Under the pieces are notes generated by a model. That model saw only the letters and a program-made list of their open reading frames with translations, had not been told where the DNA came from and searched no databases. The translations under genes and the position numbers were made by a program. From NCBI GenBank assembly GCA_030248195.1, contig JASAND010004221.1:1-64000 (forward strand): DNA of 64,000 nucleotides, in the 5' to 3' direction. The stretch comes from Trissonchulus latispiculum (lineage: Eukaryota; Nematoda; Enoplea; Enoplida; Ironidae). The first letter of the stretch is position 1; each line of letters begins with the position of its first letter. Shown here piece after piece: positions 30,785-43,195 of the stretch.

Positions 30785-31082
30785 GGGCTTATTCTACTGG
30801 CGGGGAGGTGGGCCCCCCCATAAACACGCTTCCCCCCAAAAAAATCGCCCCCCCCCCCCCCCAAAAGTGGGGGTGCCCCTTTAGGTACCAACTTTTGCCC
30901 TGAAAAAATCGCTCAGAAGGCCAAATTTCATGAGAAAATTCCGGAGATTTTTTACGCAATTTTTGCCCATTTAAGCGCTATTTTTGCACTAAAAATGAAC
31001 TTTTTTTGGGATTACTATAAAAGCAGCGCTATTTTTAGCATGTTTTTAGAAAAATTTTGAAATATTTTCGCCCCCCCCCGGG
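30785..31082. mobile_element. F-family end, interrupted
   Basis: GGGGCTTATTCTAC at the left and AGCGCTATTTTTAGCATG near 31,026 follow F1 from its right end. At about 31,080 it passes through poly-C/G into G-family sequence. Its mirror end, TAGAATAAGCCCCC, is at 32,284. Confidence 0.65.
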
Positions 31083-31537
31083 CCCGGGGGGGGCCCCCCC
31101 GAGCCCCCCCGAAAAAAAATCCCTAAAAAATACCCTGACCACTGTTTGTGGATGGTATAAGGAGAAAACTTGTTAAAGGACTTCGACAGTATATAAGCCC
31201 ATCGTGTTCAGCGGCCCGGATTTACTGTATGGGTACCGCCAAAGGTTCAAAAAACGCCGTTTCAGGGGTTTGCCAGTGGTCAGTAGGCCGTAGTGACCAG
31301 TGGTCACTTCCATCGGTTTCGCCAATATGCCCATTGAAACGAGCGCAGTCGATTTACTATATGTGCCCCCGACCAAAACGCCGAAAAACGCAGATTTAGG
31401 CCGTTTGACCAGTGGTCAATAGGGCTTCTACGCCGTAGTGACCAGTGGTCACTTCCGTCGATTTCGGCAATATGCCCACTGAAACGAGCGTAGTCGATTT
31501 ACTATATATTGCCCCCGACCAAAACGCCGAAAAACGG
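31083..31537 (+). repeat. Inverted copy of the G1/array C junction ending at the palindrome centre
   Basis: ATCCCTAAAAAATACCCTG (the G end) is followed by ACCACTGTTTGTGGATGG and about two array-C units. This is the reverse complement of ~21,960 to ~21,500, base for base over the first ~230 bp, including the same G insertion site. The palindrome turns inside its last unit. Confidence 0.85.
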
Positions 31538-31549
31538 CAGTTTTTAGGC
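31526..31549. other. Turnaround hairpin of the giant palindrome
   Basis: GCCGAAAAAC at 31,526-31,535, the loop GGCA at 31,536-31,539, and GTTTTTAGGC at 31,540-31,549 form the apex with one mismatch. Sequence beyond it on both sides continues as inverse copies. Confidence 0.85.
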
Positions 31550-31639
31550 GTTTTGGTCGGTTTGAGAGATGGTGAATCGACTGCGCTTCTTTCAATGGGC
31601 AAACTGGTGAAACTGACCCGGAAGTTTCCACTGGTCGCT

Positions 31640-33041
31640 ACGGCTTTTTTTTCCCATTAAGCCCTGATAAGGCGGCCTAAATCTGCGTTTTAAGGCGTTT
31701 TGTTTTTTTTTTTTTTTTTTTTTTTTTTTGCGCTCGTTTCAATGAATATATTGGCGGAAACCGATGGATAGGGCAACGCGGTCACTACGCCTACTGATTT
31801 TTTTCAAATACCTGAAACTTTTGATTTTGTACTTTTTTTTTTCCCACCCGGTAAATTCGAGCCGCTCAGTACGGTAGACGCTTTTTACCTATCTTAGTCC
31901 TTTAACTAGATTTTCTCACTTTATACCGTCCACTTTTTGTGGTCAGTTTTTTTTTTTTTTTTTTTTTTCCCCCGAATTCCGGGGGGGGAAACCCAGGCCC
32001 AGGGGGGAGAGATTTTTTTTCAAAATTTTTCTAAAAACATGCTAAAAATAGCTTGCTGCTTTTTTTTTAATCTTTTTTTTTAGGTCATTTTTCTTGAAAA
32101 AATCAAGCCAAAATGGGCAAAAATTTCGTAAATATTCTCTTGAATTTTCTCATGAAATTTGGCCTTCTGAGAAAAAAAAAAAAAAAGAAAGTTGGTACCA
32201 AAAAGGGCACCCTCTTTTAAAGGGGGGGGGGGGCGATTTTTTAGGGGGAAAACATGTTTTCAGAGGGGGTTTTGTTTTTTGACTAGAATAAGCCCCCGCA
32301 GCCTTCTGCAACGAATTAATTGAATTTATTTACTTTATACAAAAGTACTGTTGCTCAAATGCTTCAACTTTGTGTTAAAAAGTGAAGCTTCCTTCTTGCA
32401 GGACATTTTCCTGGCGGCATTTTTTATTTTTTTTTTTTTAAAGGGGGTCCGTTCCCCACCTCCCTTTGGCTCCGCCGTCCTCATATTTTTTTTTTAAAAA
32501 AAAAAAAATTTTCCCCGGCAAGTTCCCCCCCCCACTTTTTTGGGGGTCGCCAAAAAGTGTCGGAATTTTTTTTTACGAGGACAAATTTTGCAAACTTTTC
32601 TCAATTTTCCGCTAATTTATGGACTTATAAGTTAATTTAGAGCAAAAAAGCAGCGATTTTTTATTGTTTTTTTACTAAAAAAATAACAATTTTTCGCTAA
32701 ATTTTTATTGTATGTTGTGCCTTTTTTTTAATTTTTTTCTGAATTTTTTTTTTTTCCCCTTCCTAGGAAGGCTTCTCCGAGTTAAGCTCCCTACATTTAC
32801 AGTTTATTGTATTTTCCTCCTTTGTGGGAACTCACCGAAAGCTGCACCGGCCAACTTGGCGTGAAGGATGTATATTTTCCTACCTACCTACCATGGGGAT
32901 TTTTTTTAAATTTTGAAATTTGACCATTTTTTCCAGCCTGTTTTTGCAATCCTTCTTTGTCGATAGCCCCATCAATCACTTACCATTGTTGCCGGAGACG
33001 AGTACATTTGGAAAAATCGATTTTTGGCCATTTTGGGTCGG

Positions 33042-33082
<41 letters not shown>

Positions 33083-34430
33083 TGTCGATTTTGAATTAAA
33101 TGACAAAAAAATGTTCGTTTTTTTTTTTTGCTTTCATTTTGATACCAGAGTTAACCACTTGTTTTTCCCGATTTTTGGCCAGTTTGGACCGGTCGTGAGC
33201 CCTGGTCAAACATCTGAGAAAGACTTGCAGAATCCACTGGGGAGGGTCCTTCAATGACCCACATGTTAGAATGATCAAGAACTTTTCGCGATGGAGTAGT
33301 TCCTTCTCCCCCCCATGTCGATATGGAGAAAATTAAAGTTTTCCCTGTCGGGAAATTTTTTTTTTTTTTTTTTTTTCACCCTTATTTCTCCCCGGCAACT
33401 TGGCGGGAACTTTTTTGACAGTACGTTTAGAAGAACGAGTTGTTTTTAGTAGATCTACATCGTGAATCACCGTACATTTTTCGAAAATTTCCTTTTTTGA
33501 ATGGTTTACCGAAAGTTTAATAACGTATGGGTCTAGATAGCAAAATAAAAAAAATAAAATTTTTTTTTTTTTTTTTTTTTTTTTCTTGCGCAAAAAATTG
33601 TACGTGTCCCCTTTTTTATGTTCCTGAAGTTTCATCCTTTTCCCACTTTCCTACCCAAACCCATGCCAAAAATCGCTTACGAGTGTAATTTTTTATTTCC
33701 AGGTACTCCGCTAGGGCGACTGAAAATTTTTTTTGCTGTAGCTTTTTTAACTAGAGATAGAAAAATGTTTGCCTATGGAAGCCAAATATATTCTTAGACG
33801 ATTGCAGCTTTCTTCAGCCGGTCATGTAGTTTTTATGTCTCCCAGAGCCGGAAAAAATTTTTTAGTGGGGGGGTTTTTTTTTTGTTTACCTTTCCTTTAA
33901 AATTGTCAAAAAGAATTTTCCAAATGAAACTTAATAAGGAACATTGTAATTAAATTAATGATAACACTTTAAAAATTTTTGTGTAGGTGAGTGGAATATT
34001 TTCTGAAAAAAATTCGTTTCTTTTTTGACAATACTATTAAGATTATTGAAACCACGTGATTATTCACGTCTTTAATGATTTTGCCAAGTACCTGTTTGAA
34101 GAATAAGCAAACAATCGCCACCGGTTTGAGTATTCGTAGGCCAAATTTCACTGATTTTCTGTGAATATTTCTATTACAAACTATCGGTATGCGTGTCCTT
34201 CGTTGGCGTGTCGGAAGCTTTTTTTTGATGGCAGCCGACATTGCATCTTGACTAGAATCCAACGAGACAGCTCTGAAAGTAAAAATGTTAATCCCTAATG
34301 CAAGCAAAAAACCGAGTCAAGTGAAGAGAGATCCAGGCCATATCAAAGTCTCTTTTTTCCATCATGTCGCTCTGCCGCACTTTTTTTTTTTCCCTTGCAC
34401 TGTATGCTTCCAAATTTTTTTTTTTAAGTC
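31640..34430. other. Degraded inner part of the right arm with long T runs
   Basis: The mirror of ~28,900-31,430 is recognisable but poor. T runs of ~10-28 at 31,701, 31,949, 33,047, 33,359 and 33,559 stand where the left arm has ordinary mixed sequence; for example, the left GGTCGGGGGCATATATAG block is replaced by T's near 31,700. The runs are nearly all T on the plus strand. No features should be trusted here. Confidence 0.75.
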
Positions 34431-34729
34431 AGACTGGGCTATATATGGGGCGATACTGCCTATATGGCTGAATAGGACACATATCAGGGTCGTTCATTAC
34501 ACCAGTTATATGAATCTCCAGCCGGGGATGCTAAGTTCTTTGGGTAGACCTACATACATACATATCATGTCAGGGTCTTTCGCCAAAGTTGGTGAATTTT
34601 GGTGTACAAATTTGAACTTAGTTTTTTCGCTTGGATTTTCAGACCTGGAAGGCTCAAAATGTTGGGTGCAAAGGTTTTTGCGGACGGAGAATCGATTCCC
34701 GCTATTCAGCTTGCCGCCCGACTGACCCA

Positions 34730-34960
34730 AGTAGCTGGGCTAGCTCCACTTTGCCGTCTGGAGGGTCATGTCGGCAACCGCTACCTGAAGGCCCATACCA
34801 GGCTCTACTTGGCCTCTCAAAACTTTCTCCATAAGGGGTTTTTTACCTGTGCGCCCAGCTCATATCCGGTGTCCGTTTTTCCGTCCGATTGATCCATCTT
34901 GCTGGGCTGGTTCCATCCCTACGTTTTGAGGGTCATGTCGGCAACCGTTTCCTGGAGGTC
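34730..34960. repeat. Mirror of tandem array K
   Basis: GCCGTCTGGAGGGTCATGTC and related blocks repeat in reverse orientation relative to 28,026-28,420. Confidence 0.7.
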
Positions 34961-35039
34961 CATACTACCCCACCCGCCCCCCCTCGCCCCCACCCGCCCC
35001 CCCCCCCTGATCGTCGAGGGGTCTGGTCGGCAAGGTGTC

Positions 35040-35790
35040 AAGTGGTCCAAATAAAATTTTAAAGTGGTCAAATTTGGTACCAAATGAAAGCCCTAAGTGA
35101 GCTGAGCAACTTTTGTCATAGAATTGCATGCTCAAAGTGGCTGTAGAGTGCTGTGGTGGGGTGGGGTGGGGTCCTAAGATTTTCGGTCAAAATGAAATTT
35201 TTCAAAAAGTGGTCAAATTTGGTACCAAATGAAAGCCCTAAGTGAGCTGAGCAACTTTTGTCATAGAATTGCATGCTGAAAAGTGGCTGTAGAGTGCTGT
35301 GGTGGGGTCGGGTGGGGACTTAGGCGATTTTCCGTCAAAAATGAAATTTTTCAAAAGTGGTCAAATTTGGTACCAATTGAAAGACCTAAGTGAGCTGAGC
35401 AACTTTTGTCATAGAATTGCATGCTCAAAGTGGCTGTAGAGTGCTGTGGTGGGGTGGGGACTCAGGCGATTTTCGGTCAAAAATGAAATTTTTCAAAAGT
35501 GGTCAAATTTGGTACCAGATGAAAGCCCTAAGTGAGCTGAGCAACTTTTGTCATAGAATTGCATGCTCAAAGTGGCTGTAGAGTAGCTGCGGTGTAAATG
35601 GGTGGGGACTTAGGCGATTTTCCGTCAAAAATGAAATTTTTCAAAAGTGGTCAAATTTGGTACCAAATGAAAGACCTAAGTGAGCTGAGCAACTTTTGTC
35701 ATAGAATTTGCATGCTCAAAGTGGCTGTAGAGTGCTGTGGTGGGGTGGGGACTCAGGCGATTTTGGGTCAAATATGAAATTTTCCAAACT
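35040..35790. repeat. Mirror of tandem array D
   Basis: Five units with TGGTACCAAATGAAAGCCC and AGTGGCTGTAGAGTGCTG, period ~143-146 bp, reverse complement of 27,270-28,025. Confidence 0.88.
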
Positions 35791-36273
35791 GGGTTTTTCC
35801 TAGGCAAAAATTTCTGGGGGGGGGGGGAAGTCGGGGGGGGCGCCCCCCCCCAGGTGTGGGGGGGGGGGTAGAAAATTTTTTTAAAAATTATTTAAAAATA
35901 GTTTTTTTGTGGTGAGGTAAAATATTAACTGTTTGTAACCTAAATTTAAGCTTAAAATAGCTAAAAATGCTTAAAAATGCCTAAAAATCCGGCCAAGCCG
36001 GAAAAATTTTTCAAAATTTACCCTCAAAACCCTATTTTTCCGGGCACTTTAGAGTTCTGGGGGGAAGGCCCCAGTCCTGTTGGGCGATTCTGGGGGGGCG
36101 GCGACCCAAGTCTGGGGGGTAGAGGGGACGAAATTCTGGGGGGCGGGCCGCCCCCCACCCCCCCACCCCCTGTAGGAAAAAGCCAGCCAAAAGTGGTCAA
36201 AATAGTCAAATGGTGTTCGGAAATATATTATGTTGGTTCTTTTTTGCGCATACATATGTAAAAGAATGGAAAA

Positions 36274-37058
36274 CAAGAACCAAAAATGCTCCTTCGTCGC
36301 ATGTAAAATACATATGAGTACTCTCAGGCAGGTTGTACAAACACGGAAATTAGCCTGTGAAATGCATATGAGTGGCGTTGAGGTTGTAAATTAAGGAAAA
36401 CAAGTTGCAACGGCTTAACATATGAGCCTGTCCTACAACGAGGCTCCATATTGGCGTCACAGTGCAGCCTTCTTAATGATCATCAGGTCATCATATTAAA
36501 GAAAAAACGAATGAATTGACATAACATGTTAACATTGTGGCTTGAAAAAGAAATGGACAGAACGAAGTGAGCTGCGACACCTCCAAGTTTAACTGTACAT
36601 GCAAGCGGATGTTTTCCGAAACACCGTGGCATTCCTACTATTTCTGGAAGCACTATAGTACACCTACTGTATTCTCGGAACACTATGACACACTACTCTC
36701 ACATACGTAATGCTTTCCCCACATGGCTCTGAGTCAGAGGGCAAAGTGGCATGCTGTATAATGCGTATGCACAGTATAACGTCTTAGCGACAAGATGTGT
36801 GAAAGACAACTTTGTAATGAAAAGCTTTACGTGCTATTTATATGAAGGTCAGTTATCGACAAATTATATTATGACATACGCCAATATGAGCCTCGTTGTA
36901 GGACAGGCTCATGTTAAGCCGTTGCAACTTGTTTTCCTTAATTTACAACCTCAACGCCACTCATATGCATTTTACAAGCTAGTTTCCGTGTTTGTACAAC
37001 CTGCCTGAGAGTACTCATATGTATTTTACATGCGACGAAGGAGCATTTTTGGTTCTTG
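36274..37058. mobile_element. Mirror element B1'
   Basis: The CAAGAACCAAAAATGCTCC ends, inner hairpins and interior are all conserved in inverse order relative to B1. Confidence 0.85.
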
Positions 37059-37344
37059 TAAACGTAGGCAAATTTTGGAAATTTTTAAAAATTGTTGTTT
37101 TCGCCAGTTTAAGCATCCTGTAGTGTAGGAAACGCGTTTTTCTTGTATTTAGATCCAAACTAGACCCATTTTCCTGCAAAAATAAGCATTTTTGGTCAAA
37201 ATTGAAATTTTTGCTGAAATGGACGCCAATGTCAGGATTTCGACCCCCCTGACCACCCACAACTGAACTTTGAACCCAGGCAAAACCTGTACCAGTTTAA
37301 TCTATTGACTCTATTAAACAAATGTACGCATGACATTAGTTATA

Positions 37345-38083
37345 CTGGGCTTATTCTAGTGGGGAATTGGTGGGGCCCCCCCCCAAAAAATCGCCCCCCC
37401 CCAAAGAAAGGTGGGTGCCCCTTTTGGTACCCTGAAAAAAATCGCTGAGAAGGCCAAATTTTCAAAAATTTTCCGGCTTCGCCGGAGATTTTTAGTCGAT
37501 TTTTGCCTATTTAAGCACTATTTTTGCACTAAAAACGAACTTTTTTGGCGATTACTATAAAAATAGCGCTATTTTTAGCATGTTTTTAGAAAAATTTTGA
37601 AAAATTTTCGCCCCCCCCCCCCAAGAATGACTCGCCCCCCGAGCACTGGCGGATCCCGGATTTGGTTACGGGGGGGGCGGTAAAATTTTTCCAGAGGGGG
37701 TTCGGGGGGCGGAGCCCCCAGAAGTTGAAGAAATTTTTTGTTTTTGCAATAAAATCGGTCTTCGGATCTTTAATTCTTTTTATACTGCAGAACTGAACAA
37801 ATTTTTAGAATTCTGACATTTTTAGGCATTTTCTCCGAAATTAAATACGTCAAGCTTTTTCTTCACAAATGCAATAAATATGCGGTTAAACAGTAGAAAA
37901 TTCGCGCCGAAGGCGTGAAATTTTTCGGTTTTTGCCACTTTTTCCTCTTTCTCTCCTTAATTTTTCCTACATTCGAATAGCATTTGTTGCGGCCGCCCCG
38001 CCCCCCTAGATCCGCCCCTGCCCCCGAGTGGCCCCCCCCAAAGACGGTGCTCCCCCTAAAAAAATGCCCTAGAATAAGCCCAG
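37345..38083. mobile_element. Mirror element F1' with nested P'
   Basis: The CTGGGCTTATTCTAG ends and the flanking TTATA target copies (37,340-37,344 and 38,084-38,088) are preserved. The nested hAT-like element runs from ~37,645 to ~38,030 with degraded ends. Confidence 0.85.
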
Positions 38084-38089
38084 TTATAG

Positions 38090-38790
38090 GGGGGCGCGAT
38101 AGCGTTATAGTAAAAGGCGCTGCGCGGCCCTTGGAGACCCGTTCGAGCTTACCGTGCCGAGGGCTACATCCTCAACGAAACTAGACAAAGTTGGCTATCG
38201 TAGCAAGTCAGCACGACGAGTACAAGTCGCAAAAAGTTTTTTTTTCCGTGTAAAATAAGTCACGCTTGGAGAAGCACTTTTAGTAGAACTCAAAAACTGA
38301 ACGATCTGGACATTTTCAGCCGGTGAAGTTTGGTTTTTCTGAGAGTAGTATTTGTGTTAATGTCCCTTTTGACAATGTTTCCCGCTGTCCGGCCCGGCCG
38401 GCCACCTGTGCGGCTGGCCAAAACTGGCCTGACAGCTAAGACGGCCAAAAAAGGCCAATGAGTGTCACGGCTACAGAGCTCAGGGAACAAGCTAGAAGAG
38501 ACGCGACTTGTTGCATAAGACACTTTGGGATGTGGAGCGTGTCATAACCGAGGCGATTTTCGATATCTGGCCAGGATGATCGTTCAGGCGACCGGCCAAG
38601 GTTGGTCCGGCCAAATGGCCATTTTGAAAAATTTCCGGCCAAATGGCCATTTTCGGAAAAATTTCTCAGTCCCAACTCTACAGAAAATAGTCAAAAATAG
38701 GCATAAATATGCAGTCTTGGACCATATGAGTGGGACGCATATAAGGGTTATCGGGGTCGCTGAACACGATGAGCATAGTCGCAGCGTTGT
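38090..38790. repeat. Mirror of repeat J2
   Basis: GGGGGGCGCGATAGCG at the left and GGGGTCGCTGAACACGATGA at the right, in inverse order to 24,280-24,969. Confidence 0.6.
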
Positions 38791-39539
38791 GCGGTGCTGC
38801 TTTCGTGCTGTACTGTTATGCAGCAACCATAGCAGGCTGTCTGTAGACTTACTGTAAACATATGAAACTTGGTGATAATTGTGTCTGTCGTAAGGGGGAA
38901 CTGTAGCTATGTTAGTTGGTGCACTGTACAGCTTCCACCGTACTGTGCGTGCTGTCCCAAACACAGCACAGTCAATTACAGGTTATTCATTCGTCACAGT
39001 TATTGGACATTCGGCATACAAGCGGCTTAGGACATGGCAAACTACTCTAGATACGTTTTGTACACTTATTACAATGTTAGTATATGGTTGCGCTGCAGTA
39101 GAGTGCTGCTGAAGTACAGCACGGCTCTAACTAGCCGCAATCGTTTGAAATTTTGCATATCACTGCAGAAGAGCAATGGAAATCCTGCCGTATAGTTTCC
39201 TTCATTGAGCAGTACTAGTTGCATCTGGCTGCAAACCAGTAGAGTGCTGCTGAAGTACAGCACGGCCAATAACTAGCTATACAGAAGTTGCAATCGCTCG
39301 AAATTTTGCATGTAACTGCAGAAGAGCAATAGAAATCCTGCTTATAGTTTCCTTCAGTGGCCTTCATTTCCTTTTCTGCCGGAATCTCATGAGGAAAAGA
39401 AGAAGTTGGTACTTTTTCAAGCTTCTTTCTTCTATGGTTCGATGACTATGTTTAATTATTGGGGAGATTTTTAAAAGTTTCTTTTTATAAAGTTTTTTTT
39501 AACATTTTTTTGCTTAAGTTTTGCCGAGATCCTTTAAAA

Positions 39540-40815
39540 ATAAAAATATGACAAGAATAAATGCTCCGATGGGCGTAATATGGGAGGACAGGTTGTGCCG
39601 GATTTAGGTTAAAAGCACGCAATATGGACTTCGCTGAACGGCCACTTATTCACTGAGAATTTATGCTTATTATGCTGTTCCTAAATTCGATCAGCTTTCA
39701 GGCGGTAGAAGGACAAGAAATAAAAATGCTCCTCTGGAGCATGCAAAAAGTAATATGGGTGATGGTGGTGTTGTAAAATGAAAAGAGGACTAGTCTTTTA
39801 AAATGCTTAATATGGGGGCTAGGTTCAAAAATAGAAGAGGACTAGGTTGTGAGCGAATTAATATGGGCACAGCTTCGCCGAACAACCCATATTCGCGGGA
39901 GTTCACGCTTCGTCTTAGCATTTGTCGCCTACAGAGCTATAAGTTGTCAGTCAGTTAATAAGGAAATTTAAGAAGTTGAATACTCATTGAATATATTTAG
40001 TGTTTTTTTTTTTTGTCTGCATACACTGTTAGACTTGCTACGAATATATACTTAAATTATCATCATGTGGCTGTGTTGAACTGCAGCAAGCGATGAGATG
40101 AGATCTAAGGATATGCTAAAGCTATTGGTTCAAGCAGGAAGGAAATAGAAGATCAGAATGGAAAAGTCATAAATTTAAGGAGTTATACGTAAATTTTCCG
40201 TATAAATGATAAAATAGACTGGTTAGTATAAAGAGTTTCTCAAAGAAAAAGTTTGCTAAAATAAATGTTCAATCATACTCGAATACATATATACGTACGT
40301 AGCAGTAGAGATTGTTTATGCACTATAAAACAATGTAGTTTGGATGGATATGCGTAATGACTTACATTTATAAACCGCGAATTATGGGGTTGTTCGGCAT
40401 GCTGTGCCCATATTAATTCGCTCACAACCTAGTCCTCTTCTATTTTTGAACCTTAGTCTCCATATTAAGCATTTTGAAGACTAGTCCTTCTTTTCATTTT
40501 ACAACACCACCATCACCCATATATTACTTTTTGCATGCTCCAGAGGAGCATTTTTTATTTCTTGTTTCAAAATTAGTTTCAAAACACTTTGAAAGCTGAC
40601 CTGAATTTAGAACATAAGACAATAAAGGTCAAATGTGGAGTGAGCATGCGTACTCCGCGAATATGGGTTGTTCAGCGAAGCTGGCCCATATTTAGTGCAA
40701 GCTTTTAACCTAGTCCTCCTGGCATTTATGAACCTGGTCCTCCTCATATTATTAGATTTTTCATGCTCCATCGGAGCATTTTATTCTTGTCCTATTACAT
40801 TTTTAAGATCTCAGC
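39540..40815. repeat. Mirror family-A region, structurally different from the left arm
   Basis: It contains a degraded A4 (~39,570-39,690), A1' (39,714-40,564), then an additional A4-type segment (40,565-40,812) in direct orientation relative to the left arm, before resuming at CAATGAGGTAATTGAT. The left arm has only one A4 segment, so this is a ~250-bp arm-to-arm structural difference. Confidence 0.7.
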
Positions 40816-40964
40816 AATGAGGTAATTGATATATATAAGGAGCTTAAACAGTGCCGTGTAGAGCAGAAAAGTCATTATATGTAAATATATTTATATATAT
40901 ATATATATATATTATATAGCACAACCATTAATTTTAATCTCCGGGCCCCAACCACCAGGGTATT

Positions 40965-41380
40965 TTTTTGTTGTGGGGGGCGGCGGGGGGGGCCCCCCCC
41001 CCCGAAATTGACCTCCCCCTCCTCCCCGAAAATGCCTTCCTTTTTCTCCCCCCGAAATCCGCCCCCGATTTTTGCTTAATTTTTTTCCCCTGGGATTTTT
41101 TGGATGCTCAAAATTTTGCCCGTCAAAAATAGGCCAATTTTCTCGGCAAATTTCCCGGCTTCGCCGGAGATTTTTTCGTAAAAATAGCTTATTTTTAGCT
41201 TAAATCCTGGCATTTTTGAGCACTTTTGAGTTTCACCATAAAAAATACGCCAAAAAATACCATTTTTTGGCTCATTTTTGCAAAAAAATCTTCCCCCCCC
41301 CCTGAAAATTTCTTCCCCCCCGTTTTGGGCCCCCCGGAAGCCTCTCCCCGAAAAAAAATCCCTGAGACTTACCCTGACCA
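40965..41380. mobile_element. Mirror of element G1
   Basis: The G-family ends and the CCCGGCTTCGCCGGAGA hairpin (~41,156) are recognisable. The right end has acquired substitutions (GACTTACCCTG). Confidence 0.7.
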
Positions 41381-41429
41381 CTGTTTGTGGATGGTATAAG
41401 GAGAAAACTTGTTGAAGCACTTACGACAA

Positions 41430-42490
41430 CAGTATATAAGCCCATCGTGTTCAGCGGCCCGGATTTCTACTGTATTGCGGTACCGCCGAAGGTTCAAAAA
41501 CTCCGTTTCAGGGGGTTTGCCAGTGGTCAGTAGGCCGTGTAGTGACCAGTGGTCACTTCCATCGGTTTCGCCAAGAGGCTCCCATTGAAACGAGCGCAGT
41601 CGATTTACTATATGCGCCCTCGACCAAAACGCCGAAAAACGCAGATTTAGGCCGTTTGACCAGTGGTCAATAGGGCTTCTACGCTGTAGTGACCAGTGGT
41701 CACTTCCGTCAGTTTCGGCAATATGCTCCATTGAAACGAGCGCAGTCGATTTACTATATATTCCCCGACCAAAACGCCGAAAATCGCAGTTTTAGGCCGT
41801 TTGACCAGTGGTGAATAGGCCCTGTAGGCTGTAGTGACCAGTGGTCACTTCCGTCGGTTTCGGCGATATGCCCATTGAAACGAGCGTAGTCGATTTACTC
41901 CCGATTTTATTTATGCTCCCTGGACCAAAAACTCGCCGAAAAAACGCGGCGTTTTAGGCCGTTCGACCAGGGGTCAAAATGGCTCCTAGGCTGTAGTGAC
42001 CAGTGGTCACTTCCGTCGATTTCGGCAATATGCCCACTAAAATCGAGCTTAGCCGATTTTACTTACAGTGGCTCTGTCTAAAACGCCGAAAACGCTGTTT
42101 TAGGCCGTTTGACCAGCGGTCAATACGGCTTCTAGGCCGTAAAGACCAGTGGTCACTTCCGTCGGTTTCAACCATATGCCCATTGAAACGAGCGTAGTCG
42201 ATTTACTATATATGCCCCCGACCAAAACGCCGAAAAACGCAGTTTTAGGCCAGCCGCCGTTTGACCAGCGGTCAATAGGCCCCATAGGCTGTAATGACCA
42301 GTGGTCACTTCCGTCGGTTTCGGCGATATGCCCATTTAAACTGAGCGGCAGTCGGATTCTTATATATGCCCTACGACCTAAAACGCCGAAAAACGCTGTT
42401 TAGACCGAGTTTTCCCAACTTTGACCCCGGTGAACCACGGGAGCCATGCTGACCAGTGGTCACTTCGGGCGGTATCGATGGTATGCTCAT
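41430..42490. repeat. Mirror of tandem array C
   Basis: GTGACCAGTGGTCACTTCC and CGAGCGTAGTCGATTTACTA recur every ~145 bp, in inverse orientation to 20,800-21,790, with scattered indels. Confidence 0.88.
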
Positions 42491-43195
42491 CGTTTTCAGC
42501 GACCCTGATTTACTATATGGGGACCACCCCGAGGCCGAAAAACGCCATTTTTAGTGACTTTTAGGCCATTTCTAGCAAAAGTGGGATCATGAAAACCTTT
42601 TCGCCCAAACAGGCCAAAAAAATGCAAAGTTTGGGCCCATCTCCTGAAAAGCTAGGGAGCAAAATTAAAAAATTCCCCTCGTTACTTTATGCACTCCCCT
42701 ACTGGTAATTTTCAACAAAAGATACTAGACCTCTCCAGCTTCCACCCAGTTCTAGAAAAAGTGTGAAATCTCAAAATTTCTGCGAAAATAGCGAAAGTCC
42801 GAGTGGACCTTGGCACAGAGCCAAAAATTTGGCCAGGTGCCAAAATGACCAAAAAAAGGTAGCATGGGGATCCTGTCTACCAACATATAATAGTAGTATG
42901 GTGCCAAAATGCCCACATCGTTCCAACACTTCGCCGTGAAATGCATTAAAAACAAGGCGTTTATTACTCAGAAAAAACAAACGCACGGTAATTTATCGCC
43001 TAGTGCAAAAATTCGAAGTTTGGCATTCGAACCTTAAGTATGGTGGTGCTTGTAGTACTGCTCGAGTTTGTTTACGATGGTAACCTTTTTACCACTCCCG
43101 CCTCTAATTAGCTGGCACCAGGCCAACACGGTCCTCATAGGGGCCGCGCAGACGCCTTTACACCCATATTATCAAGCCATTTCTGCGCCCCTACA
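42480..43195. repeat. Mirror of repeat J1
   Basis: It holds GTTTTCAGCGACCCTGATTT at the left and TTTCTGCGCCCCTACATAAT at the right, mirroring 20,112-20,820. Confidence 0.6.

Noticed and set aside
36751..37008. 85-aa ORF in B1'/B1
   Set aside because: It covers the element's interior and one terminal repeat; its persistence in both arms only reflects the mirror copy, and no domain is visible.
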